Below, in pieces: positions 7,937 through 17,350 of a stretch of DNA of 64,000 bases. The position numbers and the translations under genes are program-made. The DNA comes from Mycobacterium hubeiense (lineage in GTDB: Bacteria > Actinomycetota > Actinomycetes > Mycobacteriales > Mycobacteriaceae): NCBI RefSeq assembly GCF_002838065.1, contig NZ_PIZU01000015.1, positions 57,123-121,122 of the forward strand. Reading direction: 5' to 3'. The notes below the pieces were generated by a model. The model did not search any database, was not told the origin of the DNA, and saw nothing but the letters and a program-made list of their open reading frames with translations. The stretch's first letter is position 1; every line of letters begins with the position of its first letter.

Positions 7937-9457
7937 ATGGCAGACGACAAGCTGAAGACCTCCGGCGTCACCTACAACCAGGCCGGTGAGGGGTACTTCG
8001 AAAAGCGCCAGCTGGTGCGCACCGCGGGATTCTGGGGGCTGTGGGGGCTCGGCATCGCGGCGGTGATCTCCGGCGACTTCTCCGGATGGAACTTCGGGCT
8101 CGGCGAAGCCGGCTGGGGCGGTCTGCTGATCGCGTCGATCGTGATCACCGTCCTGTACTTCGGCATGCTGTTCTCCATCGGTGAGATAGCGGCCGCGATG
8201 CCGCACACCGGCGGGGCGTACTCGTTCGCCCGGGCCTCGATGGGACCGTGGGGCGGCTTTGTCACCGGCTTCGCCGAAACCATCGAGTACGTATTCACCA
8301 CCGCGGTGATCGTGTACTTCTCCGCCAGCTACGCCGACGCGGTGACCGCCGAGCTGTTCGGGCTGTCCATGCCCGCGTGGGTGTGGTGGATCATCCTCTA
8401 CGCGATCTTCGTCGCGTTGAACGCGTGGGGCGCGGAGCTGTCGTTCAAGTTCGCGCTCGTGGTGGCGATCATCTCGATCGGCATTCTCGTGCTGTTCGCG
8501 GTGCTCGCGATCGCCAACGGCGCCATCGACTTCGGCAGGCTGCTCGACATCCCGGCCGAGGCCGGCGGCAGTTCGTTCCTGCCGTTCGGCATCCTCGGCA
8601 TTCTGTACGCGCTGCCCTTCGCAATGTGGTTCTACCTGGGCATCGAGGAACTCCCGCTGGCCGCGGAGGAGACCCACCAGCCGGGCCGGGACATCCCGAA
8701 GGCCGGCATCTGGGGCCTGGTCACCCTGGTCGCGACCGGAGCTCTGGTGTTCTTCCTCAACCCCGCGGTCACCGGCTCGGCCGCGCTGGCCGCGTCGGGC
8801 GAGCCGCTGCTCGACGGTTTCCGCTCGTTCATGCCCGCCGACCTGGCCGCCGTGTTGTCCGGCTTCGCGCTGATCGGTCTGCTGGCCAGCCTGCAGGGCA
8901 TCATGTACGCCTACGGCCGCAACATGTACTCGTTGAGCCGGGCGGGCTACTACCCGAAAGCGTTGTCGCTCACCGGAACTCGCCAGACACCGTACATCGC
9001 GCTGGTGACCGGCGCGGTCATCGGCTTCGTCGCGTTGCTCATCGTGCAATGGAACGAGGGCGCCGGCGACGTCGTGCTCAACATCGCGGTGTGGGGCGCG
9101 GTGCTGGCCTACATGTTGCAGATGATCTCGTTCGTGCTGCTGCGCCGGAAGTTCCCCAACGCCCGGCGGCCGTGGGTCAGCCCGACCGGTAACGCCGGCG
9201 CGATCGTCGCGTTCGTCATCGCCGCGGTCACGTTCGTCGCCGTGTTGATCAACCCGACGTACCGGCCGGCGATCATCGCGACAGTGGTGTTCTACGCGAT
9301 CGGACTGCTGGTGTTCGGGCTTTACACCCGTCATCGGCTGGTGCTCTCCCCCGAGGAGGAGTACGCGGTCACCGGCGGCCTGCACGGTTTCGAACTGGAC
9401 AAGGAGCGACTCGGCGGGACGATCGAGGACGAGATCCTCAAGGGCCACACCGACTGA
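7937..9457 (+). CDS. APC-family permease, ethanolamine-permease-like
   Basis: Cytoplasmic-membrane amino acid/polyamine/organocation transporter of 506 aa with about twelve hydrophobic segments. The N-terminal region around YFEKRQLVRTAGFWGLWGLG, the run GIEELPLAAEETHQPGRDIP, and the overall length match ethanolamine permeases of this superfamily as I know them. The ATG at 7937 is preceded by AAGGAG with good spacing and is preferred over the ATG at 7886. Divergent transcription from the glnA4 operon suggests it imports that pathway's amine substrate. Other amino acids cannot be excluded. Confidence 0.83.
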   Translation: MADDKLKTSGVTYNQAGEGYFEKRQLVRTAGFWGLWGLGIAAVISGDFSGWNFGLGEAGWGGLLIASIVITVLYFGMLFSIGEIAAAMPHTGGAYSFARASMGPWGGFVTGFAETIEYVFTTAVIVYFSASYADAVTAELFGLSMPAWVWWIILYAIFVALNAWGAELSFKFALVVAIISIGILVLFAVLAIANGAIDFGRLLDIPAEAGGSSFLPFGILGILYALPFAMWFYLGIEELPLAAEETHQPGRDIPKAGIWGLVTLVATGALVFFLNPAVTGSAALAASGEPLLDGFRSFMPADLAAVLSGFALIGLLASLQGIMYAYGRNMYSLSRAGYYPKALSLTGTRQTPYIALVTGAVIGFVALLIVQWNEGAGDVVLNIAVWGAVLAYMLQMISFVLLRRKFPNARRPWVSPTGNAGAIVAFVIAAVTFVAVLINPTYRPAIIATVVFYAIGLLVFGLYTRHRLVLSPEEEYAVTGGLHGFELDKERLGGTIEDEILKGHTD

Positions 9458-9867
9458 TGTGCAGTGACCGCCCTACTCAGCGGCTCGGCGAAGCGATTAT
9501 CGCCACCGGCGTCTTGCACAACGCGCTCGGCGGCTACCTCTACCGCCGCCAGGTGGCGGGCATGCTGCGCGACGGAATCATCGGCTCGGCGTCCGACGCG
9601 AAGCTGGGCACCCTCGACGGCGAACGTCGGCAAACCGCGCTGTGGTTCTTCGTCGGCGGCCTGGCGTTCATCACCATCGGCGAAAGTGTGCGCCGTTCCG
9701 GGCAGCGCAAAGCCCCCATCGCACCCGCGCTGGGGCCCGGCATCACCGCGATCGGCGCGTTGGGCGCGGCCACCATGCCCGCGTCCGGTTTTTGGGCGGT
9801 CTTGGCCGAAGGCCTGGTAGCGACCGCGTTACGACGCCGTCACGCGCGCGGTACGTCACCCGGGTAG
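9457..9867 (+). CDS. Small membrane protein, DUF6463-like
   Basis: 136-aa protein with three to four hydrophobic stretches (around ALWFFVGGLAFITIG, PGITAIGALGAATMP and FWAVLAEGLVATAL). Its ATG shares one base with the stop of the permease gene, so the two are co-translated. It resembles small four-helix membrane proteins of the DUF6463 type. I know no function for these; an accessory role to the permease is possible only from position. Confidence 0.65.
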   Translation: MCSDRPTQRLGEAIIATGVLHNALGGYLYRRQVAGMLRDGIIGSASDAKLGTLDGERRQTALWFFVGGLAFITIGESVRRSGQRKAPIAPALGPGITAIGALGAATMPASGFWAVLAEGLVATALRRRHARGTSPG

Positions 9868-9877
9868 GGTCAATTGG

Positions 9878-11683
9878 GTGTGTGGAGCCACCGGCGAGGT
9901 GCGTCTCGACGGCCAGACACCTGATGTCACTGCAGTCTCGGCGATGGCCGAGGCGATGTCGCCCCGTGGACCGGACGCGGCGGGCGTGTGGTCGCAGGGT
10001 CGGGTTGCGCTGGGCCACCGTCGCCTCAAAATCATCGATCTGTCCGAAGCGGGCGCTCAGCCGATGGTCGACTCCGACCTCGGACTGGCCATTTGCTGGA
10101 ACGGGTGCATCTACAACTACCAGGCACTGCGGCGTGAACTCGCCGAGGCCGGCTATCGGTTCTTCTCGCACAGCGACACCGAGGTGCTGCTGAAGGCCTA
10201 TCACCACTGGGGTGATTCGTTCGTCGACCACCTCAAGGGCATGTTCGCGTTCGCGATCGTCGAACGCGACAGCGGACGCGTGCTGCTGGGCCGCGACCGG
10301 TTGGGCATCAAGCCGCTGTACATCACCGAGGACGCCCACCGCATCCGGTTCGCCTCGTCGTTGCCCGCGCTGCTGGCCGGCGGCGGTGTCGACACCCGCA
10401 TCCACCCCGTCGCGCTGCACCACTACCTGACGTTCCATTCGGTGGTTCCGCCGCCACTGACCATCCTGCGCGGCGTCGCGAAGGTGCCACCCGCCTCGCT
10501 GCTGGCCATCGAACCCGATGGCCGCCGGGTCACCACCACGTATTGGTCGCCCGATTTCAGCCGCCGCGCCGATCGTGCCGACTGGTCCGAAAGAGACTGG
10601 GAGGATGCGGTTCTCGAGGCGCTGCGGGTCGCGGTCGAACGCCGGCTGGTGGCCGACGTGCCCGTGGGCTGCCTGCTGTCCGGCGGCGTCGACTCCAGCC
10701 TCATCGTCGGGTTGCTCGCCGAGGCCGGCCAGCACGGGCTGGCGACGTTCTCGATCGGCTTCGAATCGGTGGGCGGTGTCGAGGGCGACGAGTTCCGCTA
10801 CTCCGACGTCATCGCCGAGCGCTTCGACACCAACCACCATCAGATCCGCATCGGCACCGACCGGATGCTGCCTGCGCTCGACGGCGCGATCGGCGCGATG
10901 AGTGAACCGATGGTCAGCCACGACTGCGTGGCCTTTTATCTGCTCAGCCAGGAGGTGGCCAAACACGTCAAGGTGGTGCAATCGGGCCAGGGCGCCGATG
11001 AGGTGTTCGCCGGCTACCACTGGTATCCGCCGATGGCCGAGCCCGACGCGGCGACGCTCGACGGTTCCGTGGCCAGCTATCGGGGCGCGTTCTTCGACCG
11101 CGACACCGCCGCAGTCAACGCGCTCATCTCGGAGGCCTACCAGGCCGAGGGGGACCCCAGCGGTCAGTTCGTCACCGAGCATTTCGCCCAAGCGGGCGCC
11201 GAGACCGGTGTCGACCGGGCACTGCGGCTCGACACCACCGTGATGCTCGTCGACGATCCGGTGAAACGCGTCGACAACATGACGATGGCGTGGGGGCTGG
11301 AGGGCCGGGTGCCGTTCCTCGACCACGATCTGGTCGAGCTGGCCGCCAGTTGTCCGCCGCAGTACAAGACCGCACAGGGCGGCAAGGGTGTGCTCAAACA
11401 AGCTGCGCGACGGGTGATTCCGGCCGACGTCATCGACCGGCCCAAGGGCTACTTCCCGGTGCCCGCACTGACGCATTTGGAAGGACCGTACCTGGATATG
11501 GTCCGCGATGCGCTGTATGCGCCAGAAGCCAAGGAGCGCGGGCTGTTTCGGCCCGATGCGGTCGACCGGCTGCTGGCCGATCCCAACGGCCGGCTCACGC
11601 CGCTGCGGGGTAACGAGCTGTGGCAGATCGCGCTGCTGGAGTTGTGGTTGCAGAAGCACGGCATTGCCGGGGCGGCGGCATGA
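9878..11683 (+). CDS. N-acetylglutaminylglutamine amidotransferase (asparagine synthase family)
   Basis: Class II glutamine amidotransferase/asparagine synthetase-like enzyme of 601 aa. Cys2 (GTG TGT GGA) is the N-terminal nucleophile, followed by RGPDAAGVW and a glutaminase domain to about residue 200. The synthetase domain has the ATP pyrophosphatase loop SGGVDSS near residue 268. It overlaps the next gene, a GNAT/ATP-grasp fusion, by ATGA. That exact pair makes the osmolyte N-acetylglutaminylglutamine amide (NAGGN) in proteobacteria, with this protein converting the terminal carboxyl to the amide. The pairing, more than the sequence alone, argues against plain asparagine synthesis. Confidence 0.85.
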   Translation: MCGATGEVRLDGQTPDVTAVSAMAEAMSPRGPDAAGVWSQGRVALGHRRLKIIDLSEAGAQPMVDSDLGLAICWNGCIYNYQALRRELAEAGYRFFSHSDTEVLLKAYHHWGDSFVDHLKGMFAFAIVERDSGRVLLGRDRLGIKPLYITEDAHRIRFASSLPALLAGGGVDTRIHPVALHHYLTFHSVVPPPLTILRGVAKVPPASLLAIEPDGRRVTTTYWSPDFSRRADRADWSERDWEDAVLEALRVAVERRLVADVPVGCLLSGGVDSSLIVGLLAEAGQHGLATFSIGFESVGGVEGDEFRYSDVIAERFDTNHHQIRIGTDRMLPALDGAIGAMSEPMVSHDCVAFYLLSQEVAKHVKVVQSGQGADEVFAGYHWYPPMAEPDAATLDGSVASYRGAFFDRDTAAVNALISEAYQAEGDPSGQFVTEHFAQAGAETGVDRALRLDTTVMLVDDPVKRVDNMTMAWGLEGRVPFLDHDLVELAASCPPQYKTAQGGKGVLKQAARRVIPADVIDRPKGYFPVPALTHLEGPYLDMVRDALYAPEAKERGLFRPDAVDRLLADPNGRLTPLRGNELWQIALLELWLQKHGIAGAAA

Positions 11684-13437
11684 CGGCGCGTGACCACCCC
11701 GAGGCCATCACGCTCGGTCTGCACGACTCCTCGCCGCCGCATCTGGTGGAGCAGATGGCCGACGACGTGGTGCTCGAACTCGGTTGGGGCCGACTGATTT
11801 TCGGGCAGACGTTCGCCGACCCGGAGAAGCTGGCCGGCGAACTGCAGCGCGAGGAGCCGGGGCGTCGCGATATCTGCATCTACGCGCGCGAGTCCCATGT
11901 GCTGATCGCTCGGTCACCTGCCGAACTGTTCATCGATCCGAGCCACACCTATCGGTTGCGGTTCTCCGATGATGACGAACCTGCTCCGCCGCCAGTCGGA
12001 TTCACTGTGCGAACGTTGCAAGACCCCGACGACGCCGACGCGATGAACCGGGTATATGTCCGGTGCGGGATGGTGCCGGCGCCCGTCGACGTCATTTGGG
12101 ACAACCACACCAACTCCGACGCCGTCGAGTATCTGGTGGCCGTGCGTGATGACGACGGCACCGTGGTGGGTACGGTGACCGGTGTCGACCACAAGCGGCT
12201 GTTCTCCGATCCGGAGAACGGCGCGAGTCTGTGGACACTGGCTGTCGATCCGGCCGCCAGCCTGCCCGGAGTCGGCGAGGCGTTGACGCGAGCATTGGCG
12301 GCGATCTTCCGGGATCGCGGCCGGGCGTATCTGGATCTGTCGGTGGCGCACGACAACACCGCGGCGATCGCGCTGTACGAAAAGCTTGGGTTCCAACGGG
12401 TTCCGGTGCTGGCCGTCAAGCGCAAGAACGCCATCAACGAACCGCTGTTCACTCATCCACCGGAAACCGTGGACGATCTGAACCCGTACGCGCGCATCAT
12501 CGCCGATGAAGCGATGCGCCGCGGCATCTGGGTCGAGGTCCTCGACGCGGGCGCCGGAGAGATGCGGCTGTCACATGGTGGCCGCACCGTGATCACCCGC
12601 GAGTCGCTGTCGGAGTTCACCTCTGCGGTGGCAATGGCCCGATGCGACGACAAACGCCAGACCCGCCGAATCGTTTCCGAGGCCGGCATCACGGTGCCGA
12701 AGGGCCGCCTGGCCACGTTCGACGCCGACGACCACGCCTTTCTGGCCGACGTCGGCGATGTCGTCGTCAAACCGACGCGGGGTGAACAGGGCAAGGGCAT
12801 CACGGTCGGCGTCGACGGCCCCGACGAGTTGGACGCGGCATTGGCCCGTGCCCGCGAACAACATCCGGAAGTACTCATCGAGCAACGGGCGTCCGGTGAC
12901 GATCTGCGACTGGTGGTCATCGACGGCAAGGTGGTGGCCGCCGCCATCCGAAAACCCGCTGAGGTCATCGGGACTGGGCATCACACCGTCCGCGACCTGA
13001 TCGAAGCCCAGAGTCGACGGCGAGCGGCGGCCACCGGCGGTGAATCACGCATCCCGATCGACGAGGTCACCGAGGCGACAGTCAAAGAGGCCGGCTGGTC
13101 GTTCGACGACGTGCTGCCCGAAGGTGAACGCCTGCGCGTGCGCCGCACCGCCAACCTGCATCAGGGCGGCACCATCCACGACGTCACCGCCGAGGTCAAT
13201 CCGGAACTGTGCCGGGTCGCCGTGACGGCGGCCGAGGCCATCGGCATCCCCGTCACGGGGATCGACCTGTTGGTACCCGACATCACCGGCGACGAGTACG
13301 TCTTCATCGAGGCCAACGAGCGGCCCGGGTTGGCCAATCACGAACCCCAGCCCACCGCAGCGGCTTTCGTCGACTATCTGTTCCCGGGGCAGCCGGGTTT
13401 GCCGCAAGCGTGGATGCCTTCCGAGGCGCCTGACTGA
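11680..13437 (+). CDS. ngg: N-acetylglutaminylglutamine synthetase (GNAT/ATP-grasp fusion)
   Basis: 585-aa two-domain enzyme. A GNAT acetyltransferase domain occupies about residues 105-265 (TLAVDPAASLPGVGEAL, NTAAIALYEKLGF). An ATP-grasp ligase domain follows, related to cyanophycin synthetase (VVKPTRGEQGKGI, RKPAEVIGTGHHTVRDLI, TGIDLLVPD, EANERPG). NAGGN synthetases join two glutamines and acetylate the product. The start ATG at 11680 overlaps the amidotransferase stop; an earlier in-frame ATG at 11620 lies inside that gene. The stop codon is inside the first copy of a 55-bp tandem repeat. Expected role: a compatible solute under osmotic stress. Confidence 0.85.
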   Translation: MTARDHPEAITLGLHDSSPPHLVEQMADDVVLELGWGRLIFGQTFADPEKLAGELQREEPGRRDICIYARESHVLIARSPAELFIDPSHTYRLRFSDDDEPAPPPVGFTVRTLQDPDDADAMNRVYVRCGMVPAPVDVIWDNHTNSDAVEYLVAVRDDDGTVVGTVTGVDHKRLFSDPENGASLWTLAVDPAASLPGVGEALTRALAAIFRDRGRAYLDLSVAHDNTAAIALYEKLGFQRVPVLAVKRKNAINEPLFTHPPETVDDLNPYARIIADEAMRRGIWVEVLDAGAGEMRLSHGGRTVITRESLSEFTSAVAMARCDDKRQTRRIVSEAGITVPKGRLATFDADDHAFLADVGDVVVKPTRGEQGKGITVGVDGPDELDAALARAREQHPEVLIEQRASGDDLRLVVIDGKVVAAAIRKPAEVIGTGHHTVRDLIEAQSRRRAAATGGESRIPIDEVTEATVKEAGWSFDDVLPEGERLRVRRTANLHQGGTIHDVTAEVNPELCRVAVTAAEAIGIPVTGIDLLVPDITGDEYVFIEANERPGLANHEPQPTAAAFVDYLFPGQPGLPQAWMPSEAPD

Positions 13438-13553
13438 GCGCGAATGCGCGAAGGCAGGGGGCCGAGAATCAGACCCAGTGGCGCCTGACTGAGCGCGAAT
13501 GCGCGAAGGCAGGGCGCCGAGAATCAGACCCAGTGGCGCCTGACTGAGCGCGA
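13425..13553. repeat. 55-bp tandem repeat, 2.3 copies, starting inside the ngg stop region
   Basis: Units begin at 13425, 13480 and 13535, each with GGCGCCTGACTGAGCGCGA. The first two full units differ at one base; the third is cut after 19 bases. The first unit carries the last codons and stop of the NAGGN synthetase gene, and the copies repeat that stop context. Each full unit contains a small GCGCGAATGCGCG dyad. It fills the gap between two convergent genes. Confidence 0.9.
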
Positions 13554-13557
13554 TTTG

Positions 13558-14121
13558 TTACCAGTTGCTGGTGCGCAGCACGATTTCGGCCGCCAGCTGT
13601 GCGGTGGATTCCTGAGCGTTACGCCGGCCCAGCAAGTCGACGAGCCGGAAGTCTCCGTACACGTAACGCTGGCTGGCCTTGGCCACCGCCCGCGCAGCAG
13701 GTGTGCTGACCAGCGCGGTGGTGTTCATCTCGACGGGCGGGCAGTGCTCATCGCGAATCACTCCGGTGAGGTCGGCGACCCGCGGATGGCCCCGATCGAT
13801 CACCACCAGTCCGGTGAATCGGTCCAGCCGGGTGGCCGCCAGCTCCCACGCCAGCTCACCACCGACGCGGTCTCCGACCAGCAGCGCCCACTTCATGTCG
13901 AGCGCGTCGAGAATGCCGACCACCGATTTGGCGGTCAGCCGTGGATCGGGTCCGACGACGATGGTGCGCAGCGACGCGGTGTGCAGCCGCTGACAAACGG
14001 GATCGTAGGCGGCGGGCGCGTGATGTGCTGCACCGAGCACCACGACGGCGGAGCCTTTCTCGGGGCCCGCCACATCGACCGCGACGGGAAACCCGTCGAC
14101 GGTGACCATGCTGGACGGCAT
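13558..14121 (-). CDS. Short alpha/beta-hydrolase-like protein lacking the catalytic serine
   Basis: 187-aa protein with the strand-helix pattern of an alpha/beta hydrolase. The nucleophile elbow, normally GHSMGG, reads GDRVGG, so the serine position is Arg. A run of GAAHH near residue 31 takes the oxyanion position. The domain is short for the family (usually 260-300 aa), with little cap region. It is probably not a conventional esterase; a binding or structural role is possible. It ends in the tandem-repeat region, convergent with ngg. Confidence 0.6.
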   Translation of the reverse strand: MPSSMVTVDGFPVAVDVAGPEKGSAVVVLGAAHHAPAAYDPVCQRLHTASLRTIVVGPDPRLTAKSVVGILDALDMKWALLVGDRVGGELAWELAATRLDRFTGLVVIDRGHPRVADLTGVIRDEHCPPVEMNTTALVSTPAARAVAKASQRYVYGDFRLVDLLGRRNAQESTAQLAAEIVLRTSNW

Positions 14122-14171
14122 TTGGTCACGCTACAGCGAAATGGGCCGTCGGCGGGTCGAATTTCCCGCTC

Positions 14172-14185
14172 TGACGTGCACGTCA
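14172..14185. promoter_or_regulatory. Perfect 14-bp palindrome TGACGTGCACGTCA
   Basis: This palindrome overlaps the stop codon of the lipoprotein gene and lies about 50 bp upstream of the hydrolase-like gene on the same strand. It could be an operator for that gene. No further evidence supports this. Confidence 0.3.
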
Positions 14186-14851
14186 ACCCGAGTGCAGGCG
14201 CTCAGCCTGTTTGCTCGTGATGTCCAGAAACGTTTGCGGCAGCACGCCTTTGACCGCAACCGCCGGATTCGGTGTGGGGAAGGCGATCCCGAAGACGGCC
14301 ATGTCGTCGACGTTCTCGAAGCTGAAGTAGACGCTGCTGTCCACACCCTCCAGCGTCATCGTCTGTTGATAAACCAGCGCCTCGGCGCGCGGCGTCTCCA
14401 GGCGGGTGGTGGTGATCGGAATGCCGTCCGCGGACGGGTCGAAGAACGCCTCGAAATGCGCACATCGCTGCGCGGCGGCGGCCAGTTCGTCGAGGTTCAG
14501 CGGCCACGTCAGCACGGTGATCACCATCCGTGCGCCGTCGTAGGCGACGAGATACTCCGCGGCGCTGCCCGGCCCACGTTCGGCCGAGTTCGCGATCACG
14601 CGTGTCAGCCCGTCGGAGCACCCGCGCGGCGAGGACAGCATGGCCGGCGGCGCGCCGACACCGTCGGGCCGCCCCGGATCTTCTGCGATGCGTTCGTACT
14701 GCACTCCCGCCGGGAAGTCGGCTTCGGTGAGCAGCACCTTTTCCAGCCGGGCACCCGGCCAGGTCGGGACCCCGGTGATCGAGCCGACGCAGCCGGTGAG
14801 CAGCGCCAGGACGACAAGCAGCGCCGACGCCCCGGCGCGCCGCCTGATCAT
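14183..14851 (-). CDS. Lipoprotein, DUF5642-like
   Basis: 222-aa predicted lipoprotein. A charged start (MIRRRAG) and hydrophobic segment lead into the lipobox LLTGC, with Cys21 as the likely lipidated residue. The mature part resembles the mycobacterial sensor-type lipoproteins grouped as DUF5642. No catalytic motif is visible. Its ATG overlaps the cobQ stop by four bases, suggesting co-transcription, although no link to cobalamin synthesis is evident. Confidence 0.72.
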   Translation of the reverse strand: MIRRRAGASALLVVLALLTGCVGSITGVPTWPGARLEKVLLTEADFPAGVQYERIAEDPGRPDGVGAPPAMLSSPRGCSDGLTRVIANSAERGPGSAAEYLVAYDGARMVITVLTWPLNLDELAAAAQRCAHFEAFFDPSADGIPITTTRLETPRAEALVYQQTMTLEGVDSSVYFSFENVDDMAVFGIAFPTPNPAVAVKGVLPQTFLDITSKQAERLHSG

Positions 14852-16338
14852 GAATTCAGGCTAGTACTGATCCGTGGTCGATTCGGTGACCCGTGCTCGA
14901 GCAGGCCGAGGAGAGCGTCGACGTCGACGTGGGCGGCGAGCAGGTCGGCCATCACGTCGAGTTGCGCGTCCCGGCGACCGGCCACGTCCACGTCGTCGGC
15001 GATGACGAACCCGCTCCGGCCGGCGGCCTCGGCCACCTCCGTCAGCCACTGCCGCCGGAACGCGTCGTTGTCCAGCACGCCGTGCCAGTGTGTGCCGAAT
15101 ACCGCGCCGCGCCGGATGCCCACGTGGCGCCACTCCCCTTCGGCGCAGCGGGCCAGCTGACCGTGGTGAATCTCGTAGCCGTGCAGCGGTGCGTCCCAGT
15201 GGCGCAGTGTCTTGTCCGCAGCGAACACGATGTCGGCGTCGAGCAGCCCGAGCCCCTCGACACGGCCGGCGTTCGATTCCACCGGGTCGTCAATCTGCCG
15301 GCACAGCATCTGGAACCCGCCGCACACGCCCAGCACGGGCTTGCCGTCGGCGGCGTGCGCGGTGATGCGATCGGCCAGACCGCGCTCCCGAAGCCACGCC
15401 AGGTCCGCCACCGTTGCCTTGCTGCCGGGAATCACGACGACGTCGGCCCCGGTGAGGTCAGCGGGGTCGGCGACCCAGCGCACCGCCACACCGGGTTCGC
15501 AGGCCAACGCCTCGACATCGGTGGAGTTGGAGATACGGGGCAACCGGATCGCGGCCACCGTCAGCCACTCGTGCCCGCGCGGCGGTTGCGGATCACCGAC
15601 GATGCGGCCGGCCTGCACCGACACCGAGTCCTCCGTGTCGAGCCACAACCCGTCGTGATGCGGAACGACGCCGTAGGTCGGCCGTCCGGTCAGGGCCTGC
15701 AGTTGATCCAGCCCGGGCGCCAGCAGTGCTGGATCGCCGCGAAACTTGTTGACCACAAAGCCCGCAATGAGGTCCTGGTCTTCGGGTTCGAGCACCGCGA
15801 CGGTGCCGTACAGATGAGCCAGCAGACCGCCGCGGTCGATATCGCCGACCACCACCACGGGCAGGTTGGCGGCGCGCGCCAATCCCATGTTGGCCAGATC
15901 GGTTGCGCGCAGGTTGATCTCGGCGGGCGATCCGGCGCCCTCGCAGACCACTGCATCGAATTCACTTCGCAGTGAGGCCAATTCGTCGGCCACCACGGCC
16001 ATGAGGCGCTCGCGGTGCGCCATATAGTCCGCGGCCGCCACCGATCCCGCGACCTGGCCGCGGATTACCAGTTGCGAGGTGCGGTCGCTGCCCGGTTTGA
16101 GCAAGATCGGGTTGAATCGCACACTGGGCGCCAGCCCCGCGGCGCGGGCCTGCATGGCCTGCGCTCGGCCGATCTCACCGCCCTCGACGGTGACGGCCGA
16201 GTTGTTGGACATGTTCTGCGCCTTGAACGGTGCGACGCGAATGCCTTTGCGGGCCAACAGTCGACACAGCCCGGCTACCACCATCGACTTGCCGGCGTCT
16301 GACGTGGTGCCGGCCACCAGCAGCGCGCCTGCGGTCAT
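14848..16338 (-). CDS. cobQ: Cobyric acid synthase
   Basis: Glutamine-dependent amidase of cobalamin synthesis (adenosylcobyrinic acid a,c-diamide to cobyric acid), 496 aa. The N-terminal P-loop-like motif is GTTSDAGKS (residues 8-16). The C-terminal class I amidotransferase domain has its nucleophile in [10 protein letters not shown] and a histidine in [12 protein letters not shown] chose ATG 16338 because the fold begins there; the upstream extension crosses a repeat element. The gene lies downstream of map, separated by a ~98-bp palindromic element. In M. tuberculosis cobQ1 is elsewhere, so this linkage is not shared with that species. Confidence 0.9.
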   Translation of the reverse strand: MTAGALLVAGTTSDAGKSMVVAGLCRLLARKGIRVAPFKAQNMSNNSAVTVEGGEIGRAQAMQARAAGLAPSVRFNPILLKPGSDRTSQLVIRGQVAGSVAAADYMAHRERLMAVVADELASLRSEFDAVVCEGAGSPAEINLRATDLANMGLARAANLPVVVVGDIDRGGLLAHLYGTVAVLEPEDQDLIAGFVVNKFRGDPALLAPGLDQLQALTGRPTYGVVPHHDGLWLDTEDSVSVQAGRIVGDPQPPRGHEWLTVAAIRLPRISNSTDVEALACEPGVAVRWVADPADLTGADVVVIPGSKATVADLAWLRERGLADRITAHAADGKPVLGVCGGFQMLCRQIDDPVESNAGRVEGLGLLDADIVFAADKTLRHWDAPLHGYEIHHGQLARCAEGEWRHVGIRRGAVFGTHWHGVLDNDAFRRQWLTEVAEAAGRSGFVIADDVDVAGRRDAQLDVMADLLAAHVDVDALLGLLEHGSPNRPRISTSLNS

Positions 16339-16346
16339 GGCATCGC

Positions 16347-16444
16347 CGAGTGTGCGCTCACCGCGTCGAGTGTGCGTTGGCTGCGGAGATTTCGGTGATC
16401 CGCCGCGGTGGACGCACACTGAACGCGGTTGATGCACACTCGAC
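16347..16444. repeat. Dispersed ~99-bp palindromic element, copy A
   Basis: Imperfect palindrome with two CGAGTGTGC motifs in the left arm (16347 and 16365) and two inverted motifs (GCACACT) in the right arm. The arm core is CACCGCGTCGAGTGTGC. A smaller inner stem GCTGCGGA/TCCGCCGC surrounds the centre. It occupies the map-cobQ intergenic gap. Copies B and C lie at 29104 and 39449. Confidence 0.85.
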
Positions 16445-16446
16445 CG

Positions 16447-17304
16447 TCACAGCTGGGTCAGGATCTCGGCGCCGTCGTCGGTGACGACCAGCGTGTGCTC
16501 GAACTGCGCGGTCCACTTGCGGTCCTTGGTCGCGACGGTCCAGCCGTCGTCCCAGATCTCGTAATCGAGCCCGCCCAGGTTGATCATCGGCTCGATGGTG
16601 AACGTCATCCCCGGCTCCATCACCGTCTCCACCGCGGGCTGGTCGTAGTGCAGCACCACCAGCCCGTTGTGGAAGGTGGTGCCGATGCCGTGGCCGGTGA
16701 AATCGCGAACCACGTTGTAGCCGAAGCGGTTGGCATACGACTCGATGACCCGCCCGACCACCGACAGCGAGCGCCCGGGCTTGACTGCCTTGATCGCGCG
16801 CATCGTTGCTTCCCGGGTGCGCTCGACGAGCAGGCGGTGCTCCTCGGACACATCGCCGGCCAGGAAGGTGGCGTTGGTGTCGCCGTGCACGCCGTGGATG
16901 TAGGCGGTGACATCGATGTTGACGATGTCGCCGTCCTCGATCACCGTCGAGTCGGGGATGCCGTGGCAGATGATCTCGTTGAGCGACGTGCAGCACGACT
17001 TCGGGAAACCCTTGTAGCCCAACGTCGACGGGTAGGCGCCGTGATCGATCATGTATTCGTGCGCGATGCGGTCCAATTCGTCGGTCGTCACACCGGGCGC
17101 GACCGCCTTGCCGGCTTCGGCCAGTGCGCCCGCCGCGATGCGGCCGGCGATGCGCATTTTCTCGATCACCTCGGGTGTCTGCACCCACGGCTCGCTGCCC
17201 TCCTTGACGGTCGGCTTCCACGCGTACTCCGGCCGCGGGATGGAGTTGGGCACCGGCAGCGTCGGTGACAGCACGCCGGGGCGAAGAGCGGTGCGAACAG
17301 GCAT
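16447..17304 (-). CDS. map: Methionine aminopeptidase type I
   Basis: Metalloprotease removing the initiator methionine in the cytosol, 285 aa (MapB/Rv2861c-like). Metal ligands are seen in NIDVTAY and HGDTNATF (two Asp), FTGHGIG (His), FTIEPM (Glu) and QFEHTLVV (Glu). An N-terminal extension of about 40 residues with PEYAWKP is typical of the actinobacterial MapB form and may contact the ribosome. It is divergent from a thioesterase gene with only 46 bp between starts. Confidence 0.93.
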   Translation of the reverse strand: MPVRTALRPGVLSPTLPVPNSIPRPEYAWKPTVKEGSEPWVQTPEVIEKMRIAGRIAAGALAEAGKAVAPGVTTDELDRIAHEYMIDHGAYPSTLGYKGFPKSCCTSLNEIICHGIPDSTVIEDGDIVNIDVTAYIHGVHGDTNATFLAGDVSEEHRLLVERTREATMRAIKAVKPGRSLSVVGRVIESYANRFGYNVVRDFTGHGIGTTFHNGLVVLHYDQPAVETVMEPGMTFTIEPMINLGGLDYEIWDDGWTVATKDRKWTAQFEHTLVVTDDGAEILTQL

Positions 17305-17350
17305 GACGCCAGGGTAACCAAGAGAACGGGAATCTCAATTTTGGAGAACG

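Noticed and set aside
7838..9448. Long open frame on the minus strand opposite the permease (536 codons)
   Set aside because: It is the shadow of a high-GC gene: low-complexity Arg/His/Asp-rich translation, no domain, and the plus-strand frame is a clear permease with a ribosome-binding site.
9743..11659. Minus-strand frame of 638 codons opposite the asparagine-synthase-like gene
   Set aside because: Complementary-frame artefact; the plus strand shows Cys2 and SGGVDSS motifs. The same holds for the long frames opposite rip1 (24054-25532) and dxr (25382-26590).
13425..13553. CRISPR-like array
   Set aside because: Units are directly joined at a 55-bp period without variable spacers, so this is a tandem repeat.
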